Shown: one piece after another, positions 6,019 to 14,404 of the stretch
Layout of the letters: each line of letters starts with the position of its first letter
How positions within the stretch are numbered: the stretch's first letter is position 1
Translations under genes and position numbers: made by a program
The notes under the pieces: model-generated
Database searches by the model: none
What the model saw: the letters and a program-made list of their open reading frames with translations, nothing else
What the model was told of the DNA's origin: nothing
Source of the DNA: Trueperaceae bacterium
GTDB taxonomy: Bacteria; Deinococcota; Deinococci; Deinococcales; Trueperaceae
DNA length: 30,239 nt
Assembly (NCBI GenBank): GCA_024636105.1
Contig: JAGXHO010000053.1
Location: forward strand, 1 to 30,239
Direction: 5' to 3'

Positions 6019-8168
6019 ACCGGCGTCCGCAGCAGCCGCAACCCGTTCGCCACCACGATCACGCTGGTGCCGACGTCGGCGAACACCGCCATCCACATCG
6101 TGCCGATGCCCGCGAGCGTGATCCCGAGGAACACGGCCTTGACGCCGATCGCGAACGCGATGTTCTGGACCAGGATCCTGCGCGTCGCATGCGACAGCCG
6201 CACGAAGCGCGCGACCTTGCCGAGGTCGTCGTCCATGAGCGCCACGTCGGCCGTCTCGATCGCGGTGTCGCTGCCGGCGGCCCCCATCGCGAAACCGACG
6301 TCGGCGCGCGCGAGCGCGGGGGCGTCGTTGATGCCGTCGCCCACCATCCCGACCGCCCCTCCGCGGGACCGCAACTCGGCGATGGCGGCGGCCTTGTCCT
6401 CCGGAAGCTGCGCCCCGCGCGCGTCGGCGATGCCGGCTTCCGCCGCGATGGCGCGGGCGGCGTGGACGTTGTCGCCGCTCAGGAGCACCGCCTTGATCCC
6501 GAGCGCGTGCAGCTCCGCGACGGCCGCGCGGCTCGTCGGGCGGATGGTGTCGGCCACCGCGAAGGCGGCGACCAAGGCGCGGTCGTCGGCCAGCACCACG
6601 GCGCTCTTGCCGTCACGCTCCCAGGCGTCGAGCCGCTCCACCAGCTCAGGCGCCGCGTCCACCGCCAGCGAGCGCTGGCCGAGCCGGTACCGGACGCCGT
6701 CCACGCGCCCCTCGACGCCGCGGCCGGCGGTGGCGGCGAAGTCCTCGACCTCCGCGGCGACGACGCCGCGCCGTGCGCCGGCGGCGGCGATCGCGCGCGA
6801 CACCGGGTGGTCCGAGCGCGCCGCCAAGCCCACGGCGACGCGCAGCATCTCGGCCTCGGCCCACGCGCCGAGCACGAGGACGTCGGTCTGTTCGGGCGCG
6901 CCGTGGGTCAACGTCCCGGTCTTGTCGAGCGCCAGCCAGCGCAGATCGCGCCCGCGCTCCAGGTACGCGCCCCCCTTGATCAGGATGCCGGCGCGCGCGG
7001 CCGCGGCGAGCCCGCTGACGACCGTCACCGGGGTCGAGATCACCAGCGCGCATGGGCACGCGATCACCAGCAGCACGAGCGCCTGATACACCGACGGCGC
7101 CCAGCCGGCGCCCCACGCCAGCGGCGGCACGACGGCGACGCCGAGCGCCAGCACCACCACAGCCGGCGTGTAGACGCGTGCGAAGCGGTCGACGAGCCGC
7201 TGGGTCGGCGCCCGCGCGCCCTGCGCCTCCTCCACCGCGTGGACGATGCGCGCGAGCGTGGTCGCGCTGGCGACGGCGGTCGTCCGGAACTCGAGGGCGC
7301 CTGCCTGGTTGACGGTGCCGGCGTACACGACGTCGCCATCGGCCTTGTCCACCGGCAGGCCCTCGCCTGTGATCGGCGCCTGGTCGACGGTCGAGTGCCC
7401 GGCGACCACCACGCCATCGAGGGGGATGCGCGCTCCGGGACGGACGCGCACGATCGCGCCGATCGCCACCGACCGAGCGTCGACGTCGGACCAAGCGCCA
7501 TCGGCCGAGCGGATCGTCGCGGTGTCCGGCGCCAGGTCGAGCAGGCCCGCGATCGCCCGCCGGGCGCGATCGAGCGAGCCTGCTTCGATGCGCTCGGCCA
7601 GCGTGAACAGCACCATGACCATGGCGGCCTCGGCCCAAGCGCCGATGAACAGCGCACCGGTGACGGCGATGCTCATCAGCGCGTTGATGTTCAGCTCGCC
7701 GTGGCGCAGCGCAATCCAGCCCTTGCGGTACGTCGTGAGGCCGGCGAGGCCGATGGCGACCACGGCGGCGGCCGCGGACGTCCAAGCGGGGGCGTCGACC
7801 CAGTGGAGCGCCTCGGCGGCGAGCGCCAGCACGCTGGCCACCACGAGCGCCGCGATGCCGCGGAGACGCGCGTTCGCGGCGGACACGGTCGCGCTCGCTG
7901 CCGACGCGATCTCCGTCGCCGACGCGATCTCCGTCGGCGTCATGCCTAGGCCGCGGATCGCCGCGGCGACGTGGGGGCCGGCGCCGTCGTCGTGGTCGAC
8001 CGTGAGCACGCGGCGCACCAGGTCGACCTCCATGCGCCGCACCGCGGGCATCCCGCCGAGCTTCTTGCGGATCAGCGTCTCCTCCGTGGGGCAGTCCATC
8101 TGCTCGATCCGCAGCCGGCTGGTTACGGTGCCGTCGGCGGCGGGGGTTCGGGCGTGCGCGGTGTCCAT
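6015..8168 (-). CDS. Zn2+/Cd2+/Pb2+-exporting P1B-type ATPase
   Basis: Exports soft divalent metals across the inner membrane using ATP. Numbering from ATG 8168 (717 aa): HMA-like metal domain with MDCPTEE (C26); actuator loop TGE 267-269; transport motif CPC 371-373; phosphorylation site DKTGT (D415); SDHP with H454-P455; hinge GDGINDAPALARADVGFAMG; and a last membrane helix with FADVGTSVIVVANGLRLL, whose aspartate is typical of Zn/Cd/Pb pumps. The frame also opens at ATG 8183, but that codon lies in the promoter, so ATG 8168 is chosen. It is divergent from a CadR-like MerR regulator and should be induced by metal through that regulator. cadA, zntA or pbrA would all be fair names; substrate cannot be fixed from sequence. 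Confidence 0.93.
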   Translation of the reverse strand: MDTAHARTPAADGTVTSRLRIEQMDCPTEETLIRKKLGGMPAVRRMEVDLVRRVLTVDHDDGAGPHVAAAIRGLGMTPTEIASATEIASAASATVSAANARLRGIAALVVASVLALAAEALHWVDAPAWTSAAAAVVAIGLAGLTTYRKGWIALRHGELNINALMSIAVTGALFIGAWAEAAMVMVLFTLAERIEAGSLDRARRAIAGLLDLAPDTATIRSADGAWSDVDARSVAIGAIVRVRPGARIPLDGVVVAGHSTVDQAPITGEGLPVDKADGDVVYAGTVNQAGALEFRTTAVASATTLARIVHAVEEAQGARAPTQRLVDRFARVYTPAVVVLALGVAVVPPLAWGAGWAPSVYQALVLLVIACPCALVISTPVTVVSGLAAAARAGILIKGGAYLERGRDLRWLALDKTGTLTHGAPEQTDVLVLGAWAEAEMLRVAVGLAARSDHPVSRAIAAAGARRGVVAAEVEDFAATAGRGVEGRVDGVRYRLGQRSLAVDAAPELVERLDAWERDGKSAVVLADDRALVAAFAVADTIRPTSRAAVAELHALGIKAVLLSGDNVHAARAIAAEAGIADARGAQLPEDKAAAIAELRSRGGAVGMVGDGINDAPALARADVGFAMGAAGSDTAIETADVALMDDDLGKVARFVRLSHATRRILVQNIAFAIGVKAVFLGITLAGIGTMWMAVFADVGTSVIVVANGLRLLRTPV

Positions 8169-8174
8169 GGATCC

Positions 8175-8205
8175 ACTCCACACCCTAAAGTGGCTGTAGA
8201 GTCAA
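8175..8205 (-). promoter_or_regulatory. MerR-type metal-responsive promoter/operator
   Basis: On the minus strand: -35 TTGACT (8205-8200), 19-bp spacer, -10 TGGAGT (8180-8175). The over-long spacer holds the imperfect dyad ACTCTACAG...CTTTAGGGT, as in ZntR/CadR/PbrR promoters. Transcription is predicted to begin about 7 nt after the -10, at or beside ATG 8168, making the ATPase mRNA leaderless. Confidence 0.8.
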
Positions 8206-8224
8206 GCGCCGAGAGGGGGCGACC

Positions 8225-8647
8225 ATGCAGATCGGCGAACTCGCGCGCGCGGCGCGGTGCAGCGTCGCGACGATCCGGTACTACGAGCAGGCCGGGCTCC
8301 TGCCGGAGCCTGCGCGCACGGAAGGCAACTTCCGCCGCTACGAGCCGATGCACGTCGAACGCCTGCGGACGATCCGTGGCTGCCGCGCGCTCGATCTGTC
8401 GCTCGACGAGATCCGGGCGCTGTTGGCTCAGGCGGACGGTTCGGCGCGCGATTGCGGTGGCATCGACCGGGTGATCGACGAGCACCTCGCCCACGTCGAG
8501 GAGCGCCTCGCGGCCCTTCAGCGCTTGCGGGACGAGCTCGAGGCCTTGCGCGCGCGGTGCGACGGCGCGCACGCGGTCGCCGGGTGCGGCGTGTGGACCG
8601 GGCTACCGGACGTCGACGCAGTCGATCGACCGCGCGTGCACACCTGA
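8225..8647 (+). CDS. MerR-family metal regulator (CadR/PbrR-like)
   Basis: A 140-residue activator of the divergent metal ATPase gene. The N-terminus is a classic MerR winged helix (MQIGELARAARCSVATIRYY, then EQAGLLPEPART), followed by the dimerisation coiled coil (residues ~80-112). Metal ligands match the CadR/PbrR pattern: C77 (ARDCGG), C112 (ARCDG) and C121 (AGCGVW). It binds the 19-bp-spaced promoter and, with metal, untwists it. GGGGG at 8215-8219 provides the ribosome site for ATG 8225. The gene ends 44 nt from the convergent c-di-GMP gene. Cd/Pb/Zn preference cannot be read from sequence alone. Confidence 0.92.
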   Translation: MQIGELARAARCSVATIRYYEQAGLLPEPARTEGNFRRYEPMHVERLRTIRGCRALDLSLDEIRALLAQADGSARDCGGIDRVIDEHLAHVEERLAALQRLRDELEALRARCDGAHAVAGCGVWTGLPDVDAVDRPRVHT

Positions 8648-8691
8648 GCGCGTGCCGCGACCGCCGCGCCGCGCCCACTTGACCGCTCGAG

Positions 8692-11169
8692 CTACCGCCT
8701 CCGGGCCTCCGCCACCGGCAACGAGACGTCTAGGGCCAACAGCCACGTGAAGTCCGCCTCCGCCAGCGGGACGCTGAAGTAGAAGCCCTGCGCCACGGTG
8801 CACCCGAGCTCCCGCAACGCCTCCGCTTGCCGGACGTGCTCGACCCCCTCGGCCACCGCTTCGGCGCCCAGGGCGCGCGACAGACCCAACACCGTCGTGA
8901 CCAAGCCAAGGCTGAACTCATCGTGCACCATGTCGCGCACGAACGCCCGGTCGATCTTGACCTCGTCGAAGCGGTACGCCTTGAGGTACTGGAGCGAGGA
9001 GAACCCAGTACCGAAGTCGTCGAGCGCCAAGCGCACCCCCAGGTCGTGCAGGCGCGCCAGCTGCGCTCGCAGCGATGGGGACTCGCGCATGAAGACGCCC
9101 TCGGTGATCTCGAGCGCAAGGCGCGACGGCGCCACCCCTTCGGCGGCCAGCACCTGTTCGACTTCCGCCGCGAAGTCGCCGACGACGAGCTGTTCCACGG
9201 ACACGTTCACCGATACGGGCACCGCGGGCAATCCGGCCCGTTGCCAGCGCGCCATCGTCCGACACGCTTCGCGGAGCACCCACGAACCCAGCGGCGCGAT
9301 CAAGCCGGTGCGCTCCGCTACGGGCACGAACGCCCCGGGGGGCACCAACCCCCGCTCCGGGTGGCGCCAGCGCACGAGCGCCTCGGCCGCCACCAAGCGT
9401 CCGGTGGCCAACGACACCTTGGGCTGGTACTCGAGCACGAACTCGTCGCGGGCGAGGGCGAGCCGAAGCTCGTTCGTCACCCGCACCCGCTCCTGGGCTT
9501 CGGCGTCGAGCTGCGACGTGAACGGGGCCACGGCGCTTCCGTGGGTGGTCGCGCCATCGTAGAGCGCCAGTTCGGCCTCGCGGATCAACGCCTCCACCGT
9601 GCGTGCCATGCGCCCGAGCGCCGTGTAGCCGATGGCCAGCTCCAACTCGTGCTCGAAGCCGTCGGCCTCGTACGGACGGGCCATCGCGCGCGCGAGGCGC
9701 GCCACGAGCCGCGCCGGGTCCTCGTCGGCTCGGGAAGGTGCGTACACGAGGAACGTGTCGCCGCCCGAGCGCGCGGTCCGTCCGCCGGCACCGACCTCGG
9801 CCGCGAGCCGCGCCCCGATGGCATTGAGCAGCAGGTCGCCGACGTCGAAGCCGTTCGCGTCGTTCACACTCCGGAAGTCGGCCACGTCCAGGGCCGCCAC
9901 CACCGCGTCGGGCACCCACCCGTGTTCGTCGAGTCGCGCCGCGAGCTCGGACACGAAGCCCGCGCGCGACAGGAGACCCGTCAGGCGGTCGCGGTGGGCG
10001 GCCTCGGCGAGCGCCAGCTCCGCAAGTTTGCGCTCGGTGACGTCCACGTGCATCACGACCGCACCCGCCGGTCGCTCCCCGTTCCCCGGCACCGGGCTCA
10101 CCGACATCCGGTACCACGACGGTTTCTCCGGCGCGTGGCACGGGTACTCGAGCACGAACGCCGACGCCCGCCCAGTGAGCACGCTCCGCAAGCCCTGCGC
10201 GGCCGCAGGCGCCTCGTCGGAGCGGTCCACGTCCGCTGCGTCGCAGATGCGGAGGTAATCGACACCTACGTCGCTCGCGCCAGCCGGACGCCCCGCCGCC
10301 TCGCCATGCGCGCGCCAGCGAGCGTTCACCTCCACGATCACGCCAGCGTGGTCCACCACCGCGACGTGCGCCGGCAGCGCGTCGAACAGGGCCTGCTGTT
10401 TCGTCAGGGCGAGGGTCAAGTGCTCGTTCGATCGCCGAAGGTCGTCCTCGTGCTGGTTCACGGTGGTCATTAGGGCGTCGAGCGCCTCGCCGAGGCGCCC
10501 CACCTCGTCGCGGCCCGCCACGCCCGTGCGGGCGCCACGTTCGCCGGCCGTGAAGCGCTCGACGGCGTCGGCAGACCGCGACACCGGCGCGCCGACGCGC
10601 TGATGGAGCAGCCGCAGCACAGCGAGGCTCAGCGTTCCGAAGAGCAGCGCCGCCGCGCCGAAGCCCGCGGTCGCCAGGAGCGCCTGCCGCGAACTCTCGG
10701 CCTGATGTGCGTCCACGAGGCGCTGCATCGCGTGGTCGAGCGCCACGCCGGCGTCCGCCATCGCCGCCATCGCGGCGACGGTCGGCGCCGGTACCCCGAG
10801 CGGCGACCGGGCGTCGGCGTCCGGGCCGGTCGCGGCCCACGTGGCCTCCGCGATCGCCACCATGCGGTCGATCGCGGCGTCGGCGTCCGCCACGACGTCC
10901 GACGCCACCGCGTTCACGAGCAACTCGATGCGGAGTTCGTCCGCTTCGAGGCGGAACGTCGCGACGTCGTCGGGGCCCCGTCCGGTGACCAACAGGGCGT
11001 CGCTCGCCGCGGACAGCGCGTCGGTGCGCGCCACCAGCGCGATGAGGGTGCGCATCTCGCGCTCGTGCGTCACGATGCTGGCGACCGCGAGCAGGAAGAG
11101 CACCGCAAGGATCAGGATGCCGAGCGCGCTCGCGACCGTGAGGGTCCGCGCCAGGCGCGCCAGCCTCAT
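8692..11169 (-). CDS. Membrane HAMP-PAS-GGDEF(degenerate)-EAL phosphodiesterase
   Basis: Cyclic-di-GMP turnover protein of 825 residues from ATG 11169. Layout: TM1 (~11-33), periplasmic sensor helices (~35-160), TM2 (~165-187), HAMP (~188-240), PAS (~258-385), GGDEF-like (~390-545), EAL (~560-815). The synthase motif is SGGDTF (469-473 = GGDTF), lacking the catalytic glutamate, so cyclase activity is unlikely. The EAL domain keeps its catalytic set: E596 (EAL), N655, E687/E690 (EITE), D717-D718 (DDFGTGFSS), K738, E774 (AEGVE) and Q794. It should hydrolyse c-di-GMP, with the GGDEF-like part perhaps sensing GTP. The frame stays open upstream to 11562, but ATG 11169 begins the first TM helix. 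It is divergent from a second GGDEF-EAL gene. Confidence 0.9.
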   Translation of the reverse strand: MRLARLARTLTVASALGILILAVLFLLAVASIVTHEREMRTLIALVARTDALSAASDALLVTGRGPDDVATFRLEADELRIELLVNAVASDVVADADAAIDRMVAIAEATWAATGPDADARSPLGVPAPTVAAMAAMADAGVALDHAMQRLVDAHQAESSRQALLATAGFGAAALLFGTLSLAVLRLLHQRVGAPVSRSADAVERFTAGERGARTGVAGRDEVGRLGEALDALMTTVNQHEDDLRRSNEHLTLALTKQQALFDALPAHVAVVDHAGVIVEVNARWRAHGEAAGRPAGASDVGVDYLRICDAADVDRSDEAPAAAQGLRSVLTGRASAFVLEYPCHAPEKPSWYRMSVSPVPGNGERPAGAVVMHVDVTERKLAELALAEAAHRDRLTGLLSRAGFVSELAARLDEHGWVPDAVVAALDVADFRSVNDANGFDVGDLLLNAIGARLAAEVGAGGRTARSGGDTFLVYAPSRADEDPARLVARLARAMARPYEADGFEHELELAIGYTALGRMARTVEALIREAELALYDGATTHGSAVAPFTSQLDAEAQERVRVTNELRLALARDEFVLEYQPKVSLATGRLVAAEALVRWRHPERGLVPPGAFVPVAERTGLIAPLGSWVLREACRTMARWQRAGLPAVPVSVNVSVEQLVVGDFAAEVEQVLAAEGVAPSRLALEITEGVFMRESPSLRAQLARLHDLGVRLALDDFGTGFSSLQYLKAYRFDEVKIDRAFVRDMVHDEFSLGLVTTVLGLSRALGAEAVAEGVEHVRQAEALRELGCTVAQGFYFSVPLAEADFTWLLALDVSLPVAEARRR

Positions 11170-11473
11170 CGGCGGACGTCCCGGCGATCGCGCTTGGCAG
11201 CCCGCGTCACCCGATCCACGTCGACAGTGTAGAACTCGTCCCTGACGTCTTACTGACGTGAACGCCAACGCAGCCCCAGGCGGGCGGGCGTGGGCGTCGC
11301 GCCGGGGCATCGCGATCCGGTGTTCCGCGCCGGGTCCGAGCGGGCTGGGCCTCGTAGCGTCGCCTTCGCCGCGGCTCGCAGGCTCCTCGATGCGGCCCGA
11401 CCGTTCGTGAACTCGAGCCCGTCGGCGACCTAGTGTCAGGATCGTGTGAGGCGGGATCCATAGGGTGGGGATC
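11170..11473. other. Divergent intergenic region between two c-di-GMP genes
   Basis: About 300 bp without a supported gene. On the minus strand TACACT (11231-11226) is a possible -10 for the HAMP-PAS-EAL gene. Next to it TGACGT occurs twice (TGACGT-N5-TGACGT, about 11243-11259), a possible regulator site. On the plus strand TAGGGT (11461-11466) ends 7 nt before ATG 11474 and could give a leaderless start. Nothing else recognised. Confidence 0.35.
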
Positions 11474-13450
11474 ATGCCTCGCCTAGCTGCGCCCGCCCCA
11501 TCGTCGACACCAGGGTCGACGCCGGGGCCCGACGCCTCGTACGCCGCCCGTTGGCAGCGCACGTTGGTGCTGGCGCTGCCGTTCGGGGTGCTGGCCTTCG
11601 TCGCCGGGTGGATGCTCGACGGTCCGAGCGGTCAGGCGACGCGCTTCGACATGCTCGTGTACCCGGTCATGGCGGTGGGGCTGCTCGCGCTGCTCGTGGT
11701 GTTGTCGATTCGCCGCGGCGCGCTCGCGTTCGTGGTCCTGGCGATCGTCGGCGCGACGAGCGCGTTCTTGCTCTCCAAGTTGGTCTTCCTGCTCTTCCTC
11801 GACATGGGCTCGGTGCAGGTGCAGGCCGAGCTGACCGAGAGCTTCTTCTGGGTCCCGGTCATCTACCTGCTCTCGTTCGTCCTGCCGCACGTGAGCCTGG
11901 GGCGCCAGATCTCGGTCGCGTTCACCGCGAGCATCCTGCTCGTGACGCTGGCGTACGTCTTCGCCCCAGACCTGCCCGCGCGGAGCCTCGGCGTCGTGTC
12001 GGCGCTAATCCAATTGAACCTGGCGAACGGCGTCCTGCTCGCGCTCACCCAAGCCTTCATCGGCTTCAAGGAGGCGTACGTGCGCACGCAGGCGCGCGTG
12101 GAGACCGCCGAGCGCTTCGCCTCCATCGACCCGTTGACCGAGCTCCCGAACCGCTTCGCGCTCCAGGCGCGCCTCACGAAAGCGCTCGCCGAGGCACAGG
12201 CAAGCGGCGAGCGCCTCGGCGTCCTCTTCATCGACGTCGACGGCTTCAAGGTGCTCAACGACACGGTCGGCCACGAGGCGGGCGACGAGCTGCTCCGGCA
12301 GCTGGCCGACCGGCTACGCCGAGTCGTGCGCAGGGACGATTTCATCGCGCGCATCAGCGGCGACGAGTTCGTGCTTCTGGTCGCAGGCCTCGACGAACCG
12401 CAGGTCGCGGCGTTCGTCGCCCAGAAGTTGCAGGCCGACCTGGTCGCACCCTTCCACGTGCTCGACCAGGCCTTCCGTGTGACCGTCAGCATCGGCATCT
12501 CGGTGTTTCCGGACGACGCCGGAGACCCGGAGGGGCTGTTGCGCCACGCCGACAGCGCCATGTACCGCGTCAAGCGCTCCGGGAAGAACGGCGTGCAGCA
12601 GTACCGCGGCGAAACCGACGCGCAGCTCGAGCGGCAGCGCGCGCTCGAGCGCGACCTGCGCTCGGCGCTCCAGGGCGACGAGTTGTCGCTCGTCTACCAA
12701 CCGCTGCACGACCTGAAGAGCGGCGAGGCGCGCAAGTTCGAGGCGCTGCTACGCTGGTCGCATCCCACGTGGGGCCACGTGTCGCCGAGCGAGTTCGTCC
12801 CGCTCGCCGAGCAGAGCGGCCAGATCGTCCAGCTCGGCACGTGGGTGCTCAACGAAGCCTGCCGGCAGGTGCGGAGTTGGCAGCGCAGGACGCAAGCACG
12901 CATTCAAGTGTGCGTGAACGTTTCGCCGCTGCAGTTCGCGCAGCCCAGCTTCTACGACTCGGTGGTCGCCGCGCTCGAGAACCACGGGCTGATGCCGGAG
13001 GCGCTCGAGCTGGAGTTGACCGAGAGCATCGTGCTCCACGGCGTCGACCACGTCGCCTCCACGCTCGATCGACTGAGGCGGCTTGGGGTGGGCCTGGCGA
13101 TCGACGACTTCGGCACTGGTTACTCGTCGCTTGCGTACCTGCGCGATCTGCCGATCGACACGATCAAGATCGACCGCTCGTTCGTCAAGGACCTCGGCTC
13201 GCCGCGCAAGGGACCGCAGTTCGCACTGGCGCTCGTCGAGGCGATCACCGGCATCGCGCGCTACCTCGACCTCTCGGTCGTCGCGGAGGGCATCGAGACC
13301 CATACGCAGGTCGAACTGCTGAAGTCGCTGGGCTGCCACCTGGGCCAGGGCTACTACTTCGCCCAGCCGATGACGCCCGACCTGGTCGAGGCTTACTTGC
13401 GGCCGGGCGAGTCGCTGCGCTCCGGCGAGCGCGCGGCGATGTTCAACTAG
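11474..13450 (+). CDS. Membrane GGDEF-EAL cyclic-di-GMP protein
   Basis: A 658-residue protein with six or seven predicted N-terminal membrane helices (~30-195, MASE-like but not matched to a named MASE type), a linker helix, a GGDEF domain (~213-375) and an EAL domain (~385-645). The synthase motif is SGDEF (295-299), a functional variant, and RRDD (286-289) five residues upstream fits the RxxD inhibitory I-site. The EAL half has KFEALLRW (E423), CVNVSPLQF, LELTES, AIDDFGTGYSSLAYLR, IKIDRSFV and VVAEGIET, all consistent with phosphodiesterase activity. It could be bifunctional. GTG 11465 is an in-frame alternative start. It converges on the hotdog gene, leaving a 7-bp gap. Confidence 0.9.
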   Translation: MPRLAAPAPSSTPGSTPGPDASYAARWQRTLVLALPFGVLAFVAGWMLDGPSGQATRFDMLVYPVMAVGLLALLVVLSIRRGALAFVVLAIVGATSAFLLSKLVFLLFLDMGSVQVQAELTESFFWVPVIYLLSFVLPHVSLGRQISVAFTASILLVTLAYVFAPDLPARSLGVVSALIQLNLANGVLLALTQAFIGFKEAYVRTQARVETAERFASIDPLTELPNRFALQARLTKALAEAQASGERLGVLFIDVDGFKVLNDTVGHEAGDELLRQLADRLRRVVRRDDFIARISGDEFVLLVAGLDEPQVAAFVAQKLQADLVAPFHVLDQAFRVTVSIGISVFPDDAGDPEGLLRHADSAMYRVKRSGKNGVQQYRGETDAQLERQRALERDLRSALQGDELSLVYQPLHDLKSGEARKFEALLRWSHPTWGHVSPSEFVPLAEQSGQIVQLGTWVLNEACRQVRSWQRRTQARIQVCVNVSPLQFAQPSFYDSVVAALENHGLMPEALELELTESIVLHGVDHVASTLDRLRRLGVGLAIDDFGTGYSSLAYLRDLPIDTIKIDRSFVKDLGSPRKGPQFALALVEAITGIARYLDLSVVAEGIETHTQVELLKSLGCHLGQGYYFAQPMTPDLVEAYLRPGESLRSGERAAMFN

Positions 13451-13457
13451 AACCGCT

Positions 13458-14336
13458 TCAGCGCGCTTCGGTGAGCCAAAGCGCCATCGTGGCAACCGGC
13501 CGGCCATCCACGTCGACCTGGCAGCGGAAGCGGCGTCCGTCCGCGTCCGCACCGTCGCCGGCGACGACGAAGCGAGCCGGCTCGCCGGCCCACACGAGGT
13601 CGTCCGCGGCGATCTCTCCGCGCGTCACCCGGAACGGCGCGGGTGCGCCGCGGTCGTCGTCGAAGAGCCGCCCGGCGAGGAAGGACAACTGACCCATCAG
13701 CACGGCCACGGGCATCGCCGGGAAGCCGTCGAAGTGACCGGTGCAGGCGGCGATCGGGATCGCCGGGACGATCTGCGATACGACCTCGCCGTGGTGCTCG
13801 TAGCCTTCGGTCAGCAGGTGGCCGAAGGGGGACGGCGACGGTGGGGTCGCCTGGGCGCGGTTGCGGAAGAGCCGCTCGAACGCCGCTTCGGTCAGGATCG
13901 CGTACCTGAGCTCGATCTGCGCGAGTGGGCCGTCGTCCGTGCGGGCTTCGGAGCGGACGTGCGCCGCGCGCCGGTCGAGGTCGAGCACCTCGGTGCGGAT
14001 CGAAACCGGTGCCCCGTAGGGCGACGCGTTCGGCACGTAGACGCACGTCGCCGCCCGCGCCAGGTAGTAGCGCCGGGCGTCGTCGCGCTGCTCGAGCGCG
14101 GCGTGCACCAGGCCAGCGATCGCCGCGTGACGGCCGATTTCGGCGGCGGGCATGGGGCCACGTTCCAAGAAGGGGGGCGACTCGGCCAGGGCCGTCGCGT
14201 GAAGGTAGCGGCCTTCGCGCGTACCGTCGCGGAGCGCGAAGTAGGGCGGGCGCACGCAGATCCGCCGAAGAGCGGCCGCCACATCGGGCGTGGCGGCCGT
14301 CGCTTGGGGTGCGTGGACGACGGTGCGTGGCAGCAT
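13458..14336 (-). CDS. Double-hotdog protein, candidate 3-hydroxyacyl-ACP dehydratase
   Basis: A 292-residue protein in the last position of the fatty-acid cluster. It appears to hold two hotdog halves. The first has a helix resembling FabZ/FabA central helices (GPMPAAEIGRHAAIAGLVHA, 60-79). The second has TGHFDGFPAMPVAVLMGQL, close to the FabZ signature GHFPGxPxMPG, with H201 in the catalytic histidine position. The FabZ acidic residue is not obvious to me, so a thioesterase or non-catalytic role remains possible. ATG 14336 is chosen because TACGAT at 14349-14344 lies 7 nt upstream; the open frame continues to 15308 only as a shadow of fabF. No fabZ is present in this cluster, so this gene may supply the missing dehydration step. 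Confidence 0.6.
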   Translation of the reverse strand: MLPRTVVHAPQATAATPDVAAALRRICVRPPYFALRDGTREGRYLHATALAESPPFLERGPMPAAEIGRHAAIAGLVHAALEQRDDARRYYLARAATCVYVPNASPYGAPVSIRTEVLDLDRRAAHVRSEARTDDGPLAQIELRYAILTEAAFERLFRNRAQATPPSPSPFGHLLTEGYEHHGEVVSQIVPAIPIAACTGHFDGFPAMPVAVLMGQLSFLAGRLFDDDRGAPAPFRVTRGEIAADDLVWAGEPARFVVAGDGADADGRRFRCQVDVDGRPVATMALWLTEAR

Positions 14337-14343
14337 GTGCCGA

Positions 14344-14349
14344 ATCGTA
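14344..14349 (-). promoter_or_regulatory. -10 box (TACGAT), leaderless start of hotdog gene
   Basis: On the minus strand TACGAT ends 7 nt before ATG 14336 and no ribosome site lies between. No -35 match is visible. Confidence 0.35.
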
Positions 14350-14404
14350 CGATCCCAGGCCGGACCGGGCGCAGCCGGAAGCGTCACACTTTGGACACGT
14401 GGGC

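Noticed and set aside
5736..7949. 737-codon plus-strand frame opposite the metal ATPase
   Set aside because: The minus strand encodes all P-type ATPase motifs; this is its shadow.
8169..8183. ATG 8183 as start of the metal ATPase
   Set aside because: It lies within the MerR-type promoter, upstream of the predicted transcription start.
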